A stretch of 33,322 nucleotides of DNA from Acidobacteria bacterium 13_2_20CM_2_57_6. Its GTDB lineage: Bacteria > Acidobacteriota > Terriglobia > Acidiferrales > UBA7541. Under the pieces are notes generated by a model that had not been told where the DNA came from, did no database searches, and worked only from the letters and a program-made list of their open reading frames with translations. Position numbers and translations under genes: made by a program. Numbering within the stretch: the first letter of the stretch is position 1; each line of letters opens with the position of its first letter. The stretch covers positions 1-33,322 of the forward strand of contig MNEA01000146.1 of assembly GCA_001917435.1 (NCBI GenBank). Direction: 5' to 3'. Below, one piece after another: positions 22,363 through 31,922 of the stretch.

Positions 22363-23376
22363 ATGAGACTCGAAACGCTGAAATTTATCGTGTGCCCCAA
22401 TTGTGCGGGCGACCTAATTTTAAGCAGCGATGCGCCGCGCCCCGCAGAGGACGGCCACATTCTGACCGGCAATCTCGCTTGCCGCGCCTGCGCCTCGCGA
22501 TTTGCGATTCGCAACGGCGTCCCGATTCTGCTCCCCGCCAATCTCGCCAGCGTCAAGCTCGAAACAGCTTCGCGTTTTGCCGAGGAGTGGACGCGCTGGA
22601 GCGATCTTCGCGACTACTACGAGCAGGAATTCTTCGATTGGGTGGCTCCGCTGACGCCCAAGGATTTCGCGGACCAGTTGGTCTTCGAGGGTGGCTGCGG
22701 AAAGGGACGCCACACCGCCATCGTCGCTTCGCATGGCGCAAAAGCAATTGTCTCGCTGGATTTGGGCGAAAGCGCCTTCGTGGCCTTCGCGCACACCCGC
22801 CAGTTTCCAAACGCGCACGTGGTGATCGGCGATTTGCTGAACCCGCCGGTTCGCGCAGTCTTTGATTTGGCATTTTCCGTCGGCGTTCTGCATCATTTGC
22901 CGGACCCTGCGGCTGGTTTTGCAAGCCTGGCCTCGCGAGTGCGCGAAGGCGGGCGCGTCGCCTTCTGGGTTTACGGTTACGAAGGAAACGAATGGATTAC
23001 GCGATACGTCGATCCGGTTCGCAAAGCGATCACTTCGAAATTGCCGGCGGCATTTCTGCGCATCGCCGCGATTCCGCCCGCTGCCGCGCTTTGGGCGGTT
23101 ATAAAACTTTTCTATCGTCCCCACGCCAACGGAAAAGGTCCCTCCAAGCTTCCGTATGGAGATTATTTTACCGCTCTCTATCACTACCCGTTCGACGAAA
23201 TTCACGCGAATGTTTTCGACCAACTGGTCACACCGGTCGCTTACTACTTGCGCGAAGACGAGGTTCGCCCCTGGCTGGCATCGGGATTCCGGGACGCCCT
23301 GCTGCGTTCGCATCGCGGGTACAGTTGGACGGGGCTTGCAACCGTCTCCCGAAGCAAAGCAGCCGTTGCCGATTAG
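22363..23376 (+). CDS. Trm112-like zinc domain plus class I SAM methyltransferase
   Basis: A 337-residue fusion. Residues ~1-58 form a Trm112-like zinc-binding module with two cysteine pairs (CPNC near 11-14 and CRAC near 44-47) and the closing strand RNGVPILLP. A class I SAM-dependent methyltransferase domain follows: motif I is VFEGGCGKGRHT (~106-117), then the acidic strand SLDLGES, and SVGVLHHLPDP as the typical post-motif for Methyltransf_11/25. The C-terminal part (~220-330) has a hydrophobic helix (AAIPPAAALWAVIKLFY) suggesting membrane contact. Enzymes of this layout often sit in polysaccharide or lipid-modification clusters, which fits the genes after it. The methyl acceptor cannot be deduced. 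Confidence 0.85.
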   Translation: MRLETLKFIVCPNCAGDLILSSDAPRPAEDGHILTGNLACRACASRFAIRNGVPILLPANLASVKLETASRFAEEWTRWSDLRDYYEQEFFDWVAPLTPKDFADQLVFEGGCGKGRHTAIVASHGAKAIVSLDLGESAFVAFAHTRQFPNAHVVIGDLLNPPVRAVFDLAFSVGVLHHLPDPAAGFASLASRVREGGRVAFWVYGYEGNEWITRYVDPVRKAITSKLPAAFLRIAAIPPAAALWAVIKLFYRPHANGKGPSKLPYGDYFTALYHYPFDEIHANVFDQLVTPVAYYLREDEVRPWLASGFRDALLRSHRGYSWTGLATVSRSKAAVAD

Positions 23377-23645
23377 CATGCAGGAATTGGAATTTTCGCG
23401 GCATCAGCGTTGCGCCTCCGCGCAGGCAACGGCTACAATTGAAGTTCGAATCTCTTGCACACTTTCATTTCGCTCGACTGGATCGCGCGCAATCCAGCCA
23501 GATTTGCTGGATCGTGCGGCGCAACATTTCCGGCCGTGCATTGCAGTATGCGGCAGTGAGCGGCGGAACGTTGATCTCCCGAAGCTCATCGTGATTATAG
23601 AAGAGCGCCCCAACATTCGAGCGGCGCTCCGCGAGGTATAAGAAG
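23377..23645. other. Gap between methyltransferase and asnB, possible gene remnant on minus strand
   Basis: No gene can be supported on the plus strand here. On the minus strand a stretch reads LYLAERRSNVGALFYNHDELREINVPP and continues TAAYCNARPEMLRRTIQQIWLD, which looks more protein-like than chance but has no proper start, because its upstream end runs antisense into asnB. It could be a decayed fragment of a glycosyltransferase-type gene; I cannot name it. Confidence 0.3.
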
Positions 23646-25571
23646 TTGTGCGGAATTGCGGGATTCACACATAAAAACTGGGCACCGCCTCCCGACCGCA
23701 TCCGGCAAGCGACGGAAACACTGATTCACCGTGGGCCGGATCAACAAGGCGTATTTCAGTCCAGCCTTTTTTCAGCGGGCGCAGCGCGCCTGAAAATCAT
23801 CGATCTGGATTCCGGGAACCAGCCGATTCTCTCCGAGGACGGCGATTTCGGAATCGCCTTCAATGGCGAAATTTACAACTACGTCGAAATACGGACCGAG
23901 CTGGAAAATCTCGGGCATCGCTTCGAATCTCATTGCGACACGGAAACCGTTCTTCGCGCCTTCATGCAGTGGGATAAGGAATGCTTTTCGAAATTGCGAG
24001 GAATGTTCGCAGTCGCATTGTGGAAGAAGTCCGCAAGGCGCCTGGTTCTGGCACGCGACCGCATGGGAATCAAACCCCTCTACATCATGCGCCAGGGGGA
24101 AGATCTCTTTTTTGGCTCCGAGCTGAAAGCAATTTTCGTTCACCCGGAAATCGAACGGCGGCTAAGTCTGCATGGGCTCGATTGTTATCTGTCACTGAAC
24201 TACGTGCCATGCCCGTGGACGCTCGTGGAGGGAATCGAAAAACTTCCGCCGGGGTACTGGCTGGAGTGGACGGACGGAGAAATAACCTCGGACGCGTATT
24301 GGAAACTTCCGTTCACTCACGCATCCAATTACACGCTGGACTCCGCAAAGGAAGAACTCGACAGCCTGCTGCAGCAGTCCGTGCGCGAGCACATGATTTC
24401 CGACGTTCCCCTGGGGATTTGGCTCAGCGGCGGAATGGACTCGACGACCATTCTGCATTACGCGTCGAGGGCCACGACTTCCCAACTGAAAACATTTTCG
24501 ATTTCATTTCGGGGAAGAAGTTTTGACGAGACAACGTTCATCGACCGCGCCGTGCGCCAGTACGAAACGGACCATCAGGAGCTGGACTTAACGCCCGCGC
24601 AGGATTTGTGCGGAGCAATCGAAGAGTTTGCGTATTATTCCGACGAGCCAAGCGCGGATGCGGGTTCGTTGCCGGTCTGGTTTCTCTCCAAATTGTGCAA
24701 GTCCAAGACCACCGTGGCATTGAGCGGCGAAGGCGCCGACGAACTCTTCGGCGGATACATCACCTGCCGCGCGGACATGCTCGCCAGATGGGCGCGGAGA
24801 ATGCCGCGTACGCTTCTGCACGCAGCGCTGGCCGGTGTCCGCCACTGGCCGGTTTCGGACGAGAAAATTAGCTTCGAATATAAATTGAAACGATTCCTGG
24901 AGGGCAGTCTGCTTGCGCCAAACCAGGCGCATGTCTATTGGAACGGAACATTCTCCGACGAGGAAAAGGAATCGCTGCTTCGACAGCCGCTTCCCGCCGC
25001 GTTTCACCATCTCCTCGATGAAGTTGACGAGTTGCCGAAAACCGAAGATGCACTGGCAAAGTTTCTGTGGTTCGATCAGAAATATTACCTGGCCGATGAC
25101 ATCCTGGTGAAAAGCGACCGCATGAGCATGGCTCATTCCGTCGAAGTACGCCCGCCATTCCTCGATCACCGCATCGTGGAGTTTGCCGCCAAACTGCCGG
25201 CGCACCTGAAGATACGCGGCTCGCAGCAGAAACTGGTTTTGAGCGAAATGCGCAAGGATAAGCTGCCGGCCTCCATTCAGGCCGGCAAGAAAACGGGTTT
25301 TGACATTCCCGCGCACGAATGGCTCCGCGGGCCGCTGCGTTCGATGCTGGTCGAATCTTTGCGCGAAGGAGTCGCGGAATATGGCCAGCTCTTCCGTGAG
25401 GGCGCCGTCGAGAATTTCCTGGCCCGGCATCTGGAACGAAAAGCCAACGTCGGCTATCACCTTTGGGGCTTGATGATCCTCTTTCAATGGATGAAAAGAT
25501 GGCGAATACAAGCGACGTCAAGCTCGACGTCGCAAGCGTTCCTACAAGTAAAAGCCGGCTCATTTACCTGA
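23646..25571 (+). CDS. asnB: Glutamine-dependent asparagine synthase family amidotransferase
   Basis: A 641-residue class II glutamine amidotransferase fused to an asparagine-synthetase domain. The start is TTG at 23646, fixed because MCGIAGF places the catalytic Cys2 at the N-terminus. The glutaminase domain (~2-210) shows HRGPDQQG, FNGEIYNY and SHCDTETVLRAF. The synthetase domain has the ATP-pyrophosphatase loop WLSGGMDSTTI (S261-S266), ALSGEGADELFGGY and SDRMSMAHSVEVRPPFLDHR. It either makes asparagine from aspartate or, as is common for AsnB homologues in exopolysaccharide clusters, amidates a sugar acid or other carboxylate. The neighbourhood (methyltransferase, GT39, SqdB) favours a glycan role, but that is inference. 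Its last ~24 codons overlap the start of the GT39 gene in another frame. Confidence 0.9.
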   Translation: MCGIAGFTHKNWAPPPDRIRQATETLIHRGPDQQGVFQSSLFSAGAARLKIIDLDSGNQPILSEDGDFGIAFNGEIYNYVEIRTELENLGHRFESHCDTETVLRAFMQWDKECFSKLRGMFAVALWKKSARRLVLARDRMGIKPLYIMRQGEDLFFGSELKAIFVHPEIERRLSLHGLDCYLSLNYVPCPWTLVEGIEKLPPGYWLEWTDGEITSDAYWKLPFTHASNYTLDSAKEELDSLLQQSVREHMISDVPLGIWLSGGMDSTTILHYASRATTSQLKTFSISFRGRSFDETTFIDRAVRQYETDHQELDLTPAQDLCGAIEEFAYYSDEPSADAGSLPVWFLSKLCKSKTTVALSGEGADELFGGYITCRADMLARWARRMPRTLLHAALAGVRHWPVSDEKISFEYKLKRFLEGSLLAPNQAHVYWNGTFSDEEKESLLRQPLPAAFHHLLDEVDELPKTEDALAKFLWFDQKYYLADDILVKSDRMSMAHSVEVRPPFLDHRIVEFAAKLPAHLKIRGSQQKLVLSEMRKDKLPASIQAGKKTGFDIPAHEWLRGPLRSMLVESLREGVAEYGQLFREGAVENFLARHLERKANVGYHLWGLMILFQWMKRWRIQATSSSTSQAFLQVKAGSFT

Positions 25572-27397
25572 TCGTCGCCCTGGTCGCCGGAGCGATCTAC
25601 CTGGGTTGCAGCGTTTCGCCGCCGTCGCTGATGGACGATGTCGACGGGGCCGTGGCGCAAATCGCAAGAAACATGGTTACTTCCGGCGATTGGGTGACGC
25701 CGCGCGCCGACGGCATCGCCTTCCTTGAAAAGCCCGCGATGTTTTACTGGCCCATTGCCGTCTCGTTCGAGATTTTTGGCATTCATGACTGGGCGGCGCG
25801 CACACCCTTCGCGTTTTCGGCCGTCGCGCTGGCCTGCCTGACGTGCGCGTTTGGCACCTGGGCGTTCGGCCGCAAAGCAGGCCTGTGCGCAGGCTTGTGC
25901 ATGGGGACATGCGTCGGACTGTTCTTATTCACGCGAATCGTTATTCCGGATGTGACGCTGACGCTGACGATCGCGCTGGCGATGTGGGCATTCCTGCGCG
26001 CGCTCGACGAAGAAGAGCCGCATCCGAGGTTCTGGGCCTTCGTTCTCGCCGTCAGCCTGGGAGTTGGGGTGTTACTGAAAAGCTTGATTGGCGCCGTTTT
26101 TCCGATTGCTATCGGATTGCTCTATCTTTTCCTGACCAAGCAGTTGTTTGTCGCTCGAACCTGGAAGAGGCTACGGCCGCTCAGCGGGTTTTTCATAGCT
26201 CTTCTCGTGGCAGCACCCTGGCACATTCTGGCTGCGCGCCGCAATCCGCCTTATTTCTATTTTGGGTTCCGCGGCGGCCCCGGGGAATACCAAGGCTTTC
26301 TCTGGTTTTATTTCATCAACGAACAGGTTCTTCGCTTCCTCAATCTGCGTTATCCGCGCGATTACAATACCGTCCCTCGAGTTTGGTTCTGGCTCTTCCA
26401 CTTTCTGTGGCTCTTTCCATGGAGCGTGTACTTCCCCACCGTCGCCAAACTTTCCTTTAGGCCCGTCGACCGCGCCGGCCGCGCGCGCTTGCTGACGATT
26501 TGCTGGATCGGATTCATCCTGGTGTTTTTCACCCTTTCCACGACGCAGGAATACTATTCGATGCCGTGCTACCCGGCGATGGCTTTGCTGCTGGGATCCG
26601 CGATGGCCGAGGACGGTAATTGGATCCGGCGTGGGACTCGCGTCCTATCTGTAATTACCGGCTGCGCGGGGCTCGCTTGCATCACAATTTTCTTCTTGGT
26701 GAGAAATCTCCACACACCGGGCGACATCTCTTCCGCCCTTGGCCATCATCCGAGCGTCTACACGCTCTCCCTGGGACATATGATGGATCTTACCTTCGAT
26801 TCCTTCGCCTATCTGCGCTTGCCGCTGGCAATCGCGGCGATCGCGTTACTCGGAGGCGCATTTGCGACTGCAAGGTGGATCGGTGTGCGTTCTTTCGTGG
26901 CGGCAGCGCTGATGATGGTTTTGTTTTATCACGCCGCCCGCCTCGCCATGGTGGTCTTCGATCCATTCCTGTCGTCGCGGCCATTGGTGGAAGCACTTCT
27001 CAAGTCTCCCGACGGAAGACTGATCGTAAACCATAATTACTGGACCTTTTCCTCGATCACGTTCTATTCGAATCGCGACGCGTTGAACCTGAACGGGCGC
27101 TACTTCAATCTTGAATACGGATCCTATGCTCCCGGCGCCCCAGACGTGTTCATCGACGATGCCCGCTTCAAGAGCCTTTGGCAGGAGGCGCAGCGCTATT
27201 ATCTTGTGGCCTATCAGTCCGAGCTGAAGCATTTCGAAGAGTTAGTGGGCCAAGAGCGCCTGACTATAGTTGCAGCCAGCGGCGGCAAAGTACTGCTCAC
27301 CAACCATCCCCTGGGGTCCGCCAGCCCGATCCAGGGGATGTCCCGTTTGTCAGCAACTCTCAAAAACCAGCTTGCAAAGCCATGGTTATACAGGTAA
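25499..27397 (+). CDS. ArnT-like glycosyltransferase family 39 membrane protein
   Basis: A 632-residue polytopic membrane glycosyltransferase of the PMT/ArnT type, which takes a sugar from a polyprenyl-phosphate carrier and transfers it to an acceptor on the periplasmic side. After the first helix (LIYLIVALVAGAIYLG) the catalytic loop contains MDDVDGAVAQIARNM, with the paired acidic residues expected there, then the family motif GIAFLEKPAMFYW. Later segments are FTRIVIPDVTLTL, GVGVLLKSLIGAVFP, FYFINEQVLRF and LFPWSVYFP, with about ten or more helices and a soluble C-terminal part. Starts at 25463, 25487 and 25499 are in frame. I chose the ATG at 25499, which follows GGATGAAAAG, giving a 73-nt overlap with asnB. 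The acceptor (lipid A, another lipid or protein) is unknown. SqdB follows 126 bp downstream. Confidence 0.87.
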   Translation: MANTSDVKLDVASVPTSKSRLIYLIVALVAGAIYLGCSVSPPSLMDDVDGAVAQIARNMVTSGDWVTPRADGIAFLEKPAMFYWPIAVSFEIFGIHDWAARTPFAFSAVALACLTCAFGTWAFGRKAGLCAGLCMGTCVGLFLFTRIVIPDVTLTLTIALAMWAFLRALDEEEPHPRFWAFVLAVSLGVGVLLKSLIGAVFPIAIGLLYLFLTKQLFVARTWKRLRPLSGFFIALLVAAPWHILAARRNPPYFYFGFRGGPGEYQGFLWFYFINEQVLRFLNLRYPRDYNTVPRVWFWLFHFLWLFPWSVYFPTVAKLSFRPVDRAGRARLLTICWIGFILVFFTLSTTQEYYSMPCYPAMALLLGSAMAEDGNWIRRGTRVLSVITGCAGLACITIFFLVRNLHTPGDISSALGHHPSVYTLSLGHMMDLTFDSFAYLRLPLAIAAIALLGGAFATARWIGVRSFVAAALMMVLFYHAARLAMVVFDPFLSSRPLVEALLKSPDGRLIVNHNYWTFSSITFYSNRDALNLNGRYFNLEYGSYAPGAPDVFIDDARFKSLWQEAQRYYLVAYQSELKHFEELVGQERLTIVAASGGKVLLTNHPLGSASPIQGMSRLSATLKNQLAKPWLYR

Positions 27398-27514
27398 AAA
27401 AAGAAAGTCCAGTCCAGAGCGGTTTTTTGAAACCTCTTCTTGCCGGCTGCGCATCAAAGGAGAGTGGTTCGCAGTTCGGATTGCCGAAGAAATCTGCAAA
27501 TAGATTTGCCCTGA

Positions 27515-28792
<1,278 letters not shown>

Positions 28793-28797
28793 CAACG

Positions 28798-29562
28798 TCA
28801 AGCCGGATTTCTCCTTTTATAGGCGTTGAGTTCACCGGCGACACGCAGCGCAAACTCCAAATCAAACGGAAAGGCCTCGCCATCCAGAGACGCTTCTATT
28901 CTTTTCATGAAGCGCTGGATGATAGGTTGGCTATGACTGAGGAGATCGATCGAGGCGAGACGTTGCTTGCTATTGTCAATCCATACCAACCGCTCATCGG
29001 GTAAGTCGTAGCCGCAACGAATCCCGGAAATCGTTGCGGAAGGGACCGCGTATTCTCGAATGGACAGCAAATGGCAGCCGAGATTGTCGATTGCCGGGAT
29101 TCCTGATCGATCGGAACGGCCCAGGCGAAAACGGCCGCCGAAGCGACATCCCGTTCCGGGATGAAACTGGGCTCTCCATTGTTCCACTTCTTCGAGGACC
29201 AGATACTCAAAATGGACAGCAATGATGCGCCCGTTTGCGCGAGCCAGCGATTGTAATTTCTGGGTGTCCTCGTTCGAACCGTACCAGGGCTTTTCTGCGA
29301 TGACGTGCAAACCCGCATCGATCGCGGCCTGGATCATCAACGAGACGTGGGGGCCCGGCAGCACGCAGAGCCAAGCGATTTGCGCGCTGCTGGCTCTCAT
29401 GGCTACCGCGAGGCGGTCAACGTAATCCGGTTCTGTTTCGAAAGGAAGCTGCCGCGTTTCCTCGATCGCGACCACGCTTCTTCCTTCGCCAGAAATGATC
29501 GGGCAAAGCTTACGGGCCCAGCGCCCGCGGCCCAGGATGACGTAAGCAAGGGATTCAGGCAT
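28798..29562 (-). CDS. Short Gfo/Idh/MocA family oxidoreductase
   Basis: A 254-residue NAD(P)-dependent oxidoreductase-like protein. The N-terminal Rossmann part begins YVILGRGRWARKL, replacing the usual GxGxxG with GRGRWA. The family hallmark EKP motif appears as GLHVIAEKPWYGS, preceded by the usual helix (LMIQAAIDA). The C-terminal alpha/beta part, which holds the catalytic residues in full-length members (~330-390 residues), is short; it retains a segment IPAIDNLGCHLLSI that resembles the conserved GG..xDxxxH helix. It may act on a nucleotide sugar or sugar acid made in this locus. Activity cannot be assumed from the shortened fold. The GT2 gene lies upstream on the same strand with a 69-bp gap, so the two are probably cotranscribed. 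Confidence 0.75.
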   Translation of the reverse strand: MPESLAYVILGRGRWARKLCPIISGEGRSVVAIEETRQLPFETEPDYVDRLAVAMRASSAQIAWLCVLPGPHVSLMIQAAIDAGLHVIAEKPWYGSNEDTQKLQSLARANGRIIAVHFEYLVLEEVEQWRAQFHPGTGCRFGGRFRLGRSDRSGIPAIDNLGCHLLSIREYAVPSATISGIRCGYDLPDERLVWIDNSKQRLASIDLLSHSQPIIQRFMKRIEASLDGEAFPFDLEFALRVAGELNAYKRRNPA

Positions 29563-29631
29563 GGAGGGAAACCCTCTCGCACCAGGCGCGACTTTGTCGG
29601 AAACGCACGCCGCCCCGACCGCAGCCGCTTC

Positions 29632-30810
29632 TTATTGGGACGAATGTTGGATGGGAGCCTGCACGACTGGCACGAGCATCCCTTCGCGAATCTGGTAATC
29701 CACATTGCGCCAGCGAATACTGCTGCGCCCGAAAGTCAGCAACCAGATCAGGAATGCGGTTGCATCCCACATGATGATGAGCGGCATTTTCTTCCAAAGC
29801 CCAATCTGCCTGAGCCCCCAGGCGCCGATCAACCAACTGATTAGTACGCGGAACCCCAGATAAGCACCCACGTACGCGAACCCCATCCCTGCTGAATGAG
29901 TCAGAGCAACAGCGAGACACCAGGGCAATCCTTGCGTAAAAGCGAGCCCGATATGCCCCCAGGGACGCATATGCCGCATCACCGTCATCCAACGAAGCCG
30001 CTTGACAAAAAGATCCTTCATTGAATCGCAGTCCGGAACGGTCTTGACGGCGTAAGGAAGCAGCTCGACTTGAAAACCCTGCTCCGCGATCAACCGGCCG
30101 ACGAGAAGATCATCGGCGGGGCGGTTCTCAATGGCTTCGTAGCCGCCGAAACCGGCGAGGTGGGAGCGCGTCGTGACGATCGTCTGCCCAAGAGCGAATT
30201 TGATTCCATCCAGTTGGCGCGCCACTAAAATTCCGGGGTAGAAATCGGAGATCATGCCGACGGACTGAAGATGCTGCGTGAATGTCTTATCCTGAGTGGA
30301 AACGTACAGGCAAGTCACTCCGCCAACCTTGGGATCGCGCAGTGGGGCCACGACAGTGCGTAAATAGTTTGGCTCGACGCGAACGTCACTGTCGTTGATG
30401 ACCAGAACTTCGTTGCGGGCTTCGTTCACCATGCGGACCAGTTTGGCGACTTTGTCGTTGATGGCGTTGCGTCCCGAGCCATAGAGGATTCGAATCTGGC
30501 ACTCGGGAAAATCGCGCATCAGCTTCTGGAGAATGGGAACCGAGGCGTCGTTTTCATCTCCGACGCAGAAAATCAGCTCGTAATCCGGGTAGTCCTGGCG
30601 GCAATAGCTGGAAAAATTCTCGTAGGCTTCCGGATCGAGGCCGCGGACGGGCTTAAGGTTGCTCACCGGCGGAGTAAAGTCCGCATTCTTGGGCGCACCG
30701 TCCTTCGAACGACCAAAGAAAAGCCAGGAACTGTACAACACGAGTACGTAGTAGATGAAGGGAGCGGCAGCAATAGTGAGAAACAGGTAATCGGCGGCTT
30801 TGGAAATCAT
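29632..30810 (-). CDS. Ceramide-glucosyltransferase/HpnI-like GT2 family membrane glycosyltransferase
   Basis: A 392-residue membrane GT2/GT21-type enzyme. One N-terminal helix (YLFLTIAAAPFIYYVLVLYSS) precedes the catalytic domain opening VSNLKPVRGLDPEAYENF, the mark of ceramide glucosyltransferases and hopanoid HpnI. The catalytic pattern is D1 in FCVGDENDAS, D2 in VINDSDVRVEP, D3 in ENRPADDLLVG and the (Q/R)xxRW-type box as KRLRWMTVMR. Three or more C-terminal helices follow (GFAYVGAYLGFRVLISWLIG, LIIMWDATAFLIWLLTF). The ATG at 30810 has GAGGT 4 bases upstream; the frame is open further upstream but lacks the fold. The acceptor is a lipid by family analogy: ceramide, hopanoid or polyprenyl phosphate. 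The nucleotide-sugar donor could be UDP-sulfoquinovose, UDP-GlcNAc or UDP-glucose. Divergent from the EamA pair. Confidence 0.85.
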   Translation of the reverse strand: MISKAADYLFLTIAAAPFIYYVLVLYSSWLFFGRSKDGAPKNADFTPPVSNLKPVRGLDPEAYENFSSYCRQDYPDYELIFCVGDENDASVPILQKLMRDFPECQIRILYGSGRNAINDKVAKLVRMVNEARNEVLVINDSDVRVEPNYLRTVVAPLRDPKVGGVTCLYVSTQDKTFTQHLQSVGMISDFYPGILVARQLDGIKFALGQTIVTTRSHLAGFGGYEAIENRPADDLLVGRLIAEQGFQVELLPYAVKTVPDCDSMKDLFVKRLRWMTVMRHMRPWGHIGLAFTQGLPWCLAVALTHSAGMGFAYVGAYLGFRVLISWLIGAWGLRQIGLWKKMPLIIMWDATAFLIWLLTFGRSSIRWRNVDYQIREGMLVPVVQAPIQHSSQ

Positions 30811-31105
30811 TGCACCTCGCGAACCAGGATTATGCCAAGCTGCTCCTTCGACGGTACGGCGCACCAAATACCGAATGTTTCCCTGCAAAAAGCATAGCAA
30901 AAAACGAAATATTCCGCTGGCTGCGGCTTTGGCCCCGGCACGACCTCCTGTAAGATGATTTTGACCAATTAAGGAATGCTGCGAATGGCGTGGGTTGTCC
31001 CTTCTCGGACGCGCGGCAGCATCCATTGGAGAAGCCAGCGCGTATGGATTCATCAGCGGCGGCGTGCAAAACGGCGTGTTGCCAAGGAACCGAAGCAAGG
31101 AGCGT

Positions 31106-31522
31106 ATGAAAGACTCTCCGGGCCTGCACCTGAAGACTTACATTTTTATTTTGTTCATAGTCTTGTTTGCGCCCCTCGGCAACGTCTTGCTCAGTAAGGG
31201 AATGAAGGGGATCGGCTCCGCCAGAAATTGGGCGCCAGCCGATCTTCTTCACATTTTCGCCAGGATCCTTACATCGGGCTACATTTGGCTGGGAGTCGCC
31301 TGTTTGCTCACTTTTTTTGTGGCCTACATGCTCGTGCTCACCTGGGCGGATTACAGTTACGTTCAGCCTGCTTCCTCGTTTTCTTACGCCGTAGTCGCGT
31401 TGCTGGGCTATTTTCTTCTGGGAGAAGCCGTGCCTCTCCTGCGCTGGATTGGAATAATTGTTATCTGTGTCGGCGTCTTTATTGTCGGGCACACTCATCC
31501 TCGGACCACGGGGAAGGCGTAA
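31106..31522 (+). CDS. Small EamA/SMR-like membrane protein (ArnE/ArnF-like), first of pair
   Basis: A 138-residue four-helix membrane protein resembling half of an EamA transporter or the ArnE/ArnF flippase subunits. Helices are seen at FILFIVLFAPLGNVLLSKGM, YIWLGVACLLTFFVAYMLVL, FSYAVVALLGYFLLGE and WIGIIVICVGVFIVG. The conserved features are the early LSKGM turn, the DYSYVQPASSFSYAVVALLGYF segment and GEAVPLLRWIGI in the last turn. AAGGAG three bases before the ATG at 31106 decides the start. The second, related gene begins 2 bp after its stop. In the Arn system two such proteins form the flippase for a lipid-linked sugar. That role here is inference. Confidence 0.8.
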   Translation: MKDSPGLHLKTYIFILFIVLFAPLGNVLLSKGMKGIGSARNWAPADLLHIFARILTSGYIWLGVACLLTFFVAYMLVLTWADYSYVQPASSFSYAVVALLGYFLLGEAVPLLRWIGIIVICVGVFIVGHTHPRTTGKA

Positions 31523-31524
31523 AC

Positions 31525-31899
31525 GTGCTCGAGTTTGTTTTCCTTTTTATGATTGTAGTCGCAGGAACCGGCGGCGAACTCTGTGTTTCTCGCGCCATGA
31601 AAGTGGTTGGCGAAGTTCACGACTTCCGTCCGGCTGCGCTGATTCGCTTTGTTTTCCGCACGATACGCGTGGGCTGGATGTGGATGGGCATTTCCATGAT
31701 GACGCTGGCCTTCTTTTCGCTGTTGGCCATGCTTTCCATTGAAAACGTGAGTTTCGTTGTTCCCGTGACGGCCCTGAGTTACGCAGCGGGCGCCGTTGGG
31801 GCGATGTTGTTCTTGCACGAACGCATCAGCCCGCAACGCTGGCTCGGAGTTTTCATTGTTTGTATCGGAGTAACGCTCGTCTGGCTCAGCAGACGCTAG
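31525..31899 (+). CDS. Small EamA/SMR-like membrane protein (ArnE/ArnF-like), second of pair
   Basis: A 124-residue four-helix membrane protein of the same family as its upstream neighbour. Starting at GTG 31525 (GGAAGG seven bases upstream) it reads VLEFVFLFMIVVAGTGGELCVSRAMKVVG, then a helix MGISMMTLAFFSLLAMLSIENVSFVVPVTALSYA, and closes with RWLGVFIVCIGVTLVWLS. The ERISPQRWLGV turn corresponds to the EAVPLLRWIGI turn of the first protein. Two unequal halves, 2 bp apart, suggest an obligate heterodimer. Its role as a flippase partner for GT39 substrates is inference from the Arn pathway. It converges with the secreted protein gene at 31923. Confidence 0.8.
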   Translation: MLEFVFLFMIVVAGTGGELCVSRAMKVVGEVHDFRPAALIRFVFRTIRVGWMWMGISMMTLAFFSLLAMLSIENVSFVVPVTALSYAAGAVGAMLFLHERISPQRWLGVFIVCIGVTLVWLSRR

Positions 31900-31922
31900 G
31901 CAACAAGTTCAGTTTCGCGCCG

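Noticed and set aside
22420..23379. Minus-strand open frame (~319 codons) opposite the methyltransferase
   Set aside because: The plus strand carries zinc-knuckle and SAM motifs through the same bases; the antisense frame has none.
24588..25511. Minus-strand open frame (~307 codons) opposite asnB
   Set aside because: asnB synthetase motifs are continuous on the plus strand, so the antisense frame is incidental.
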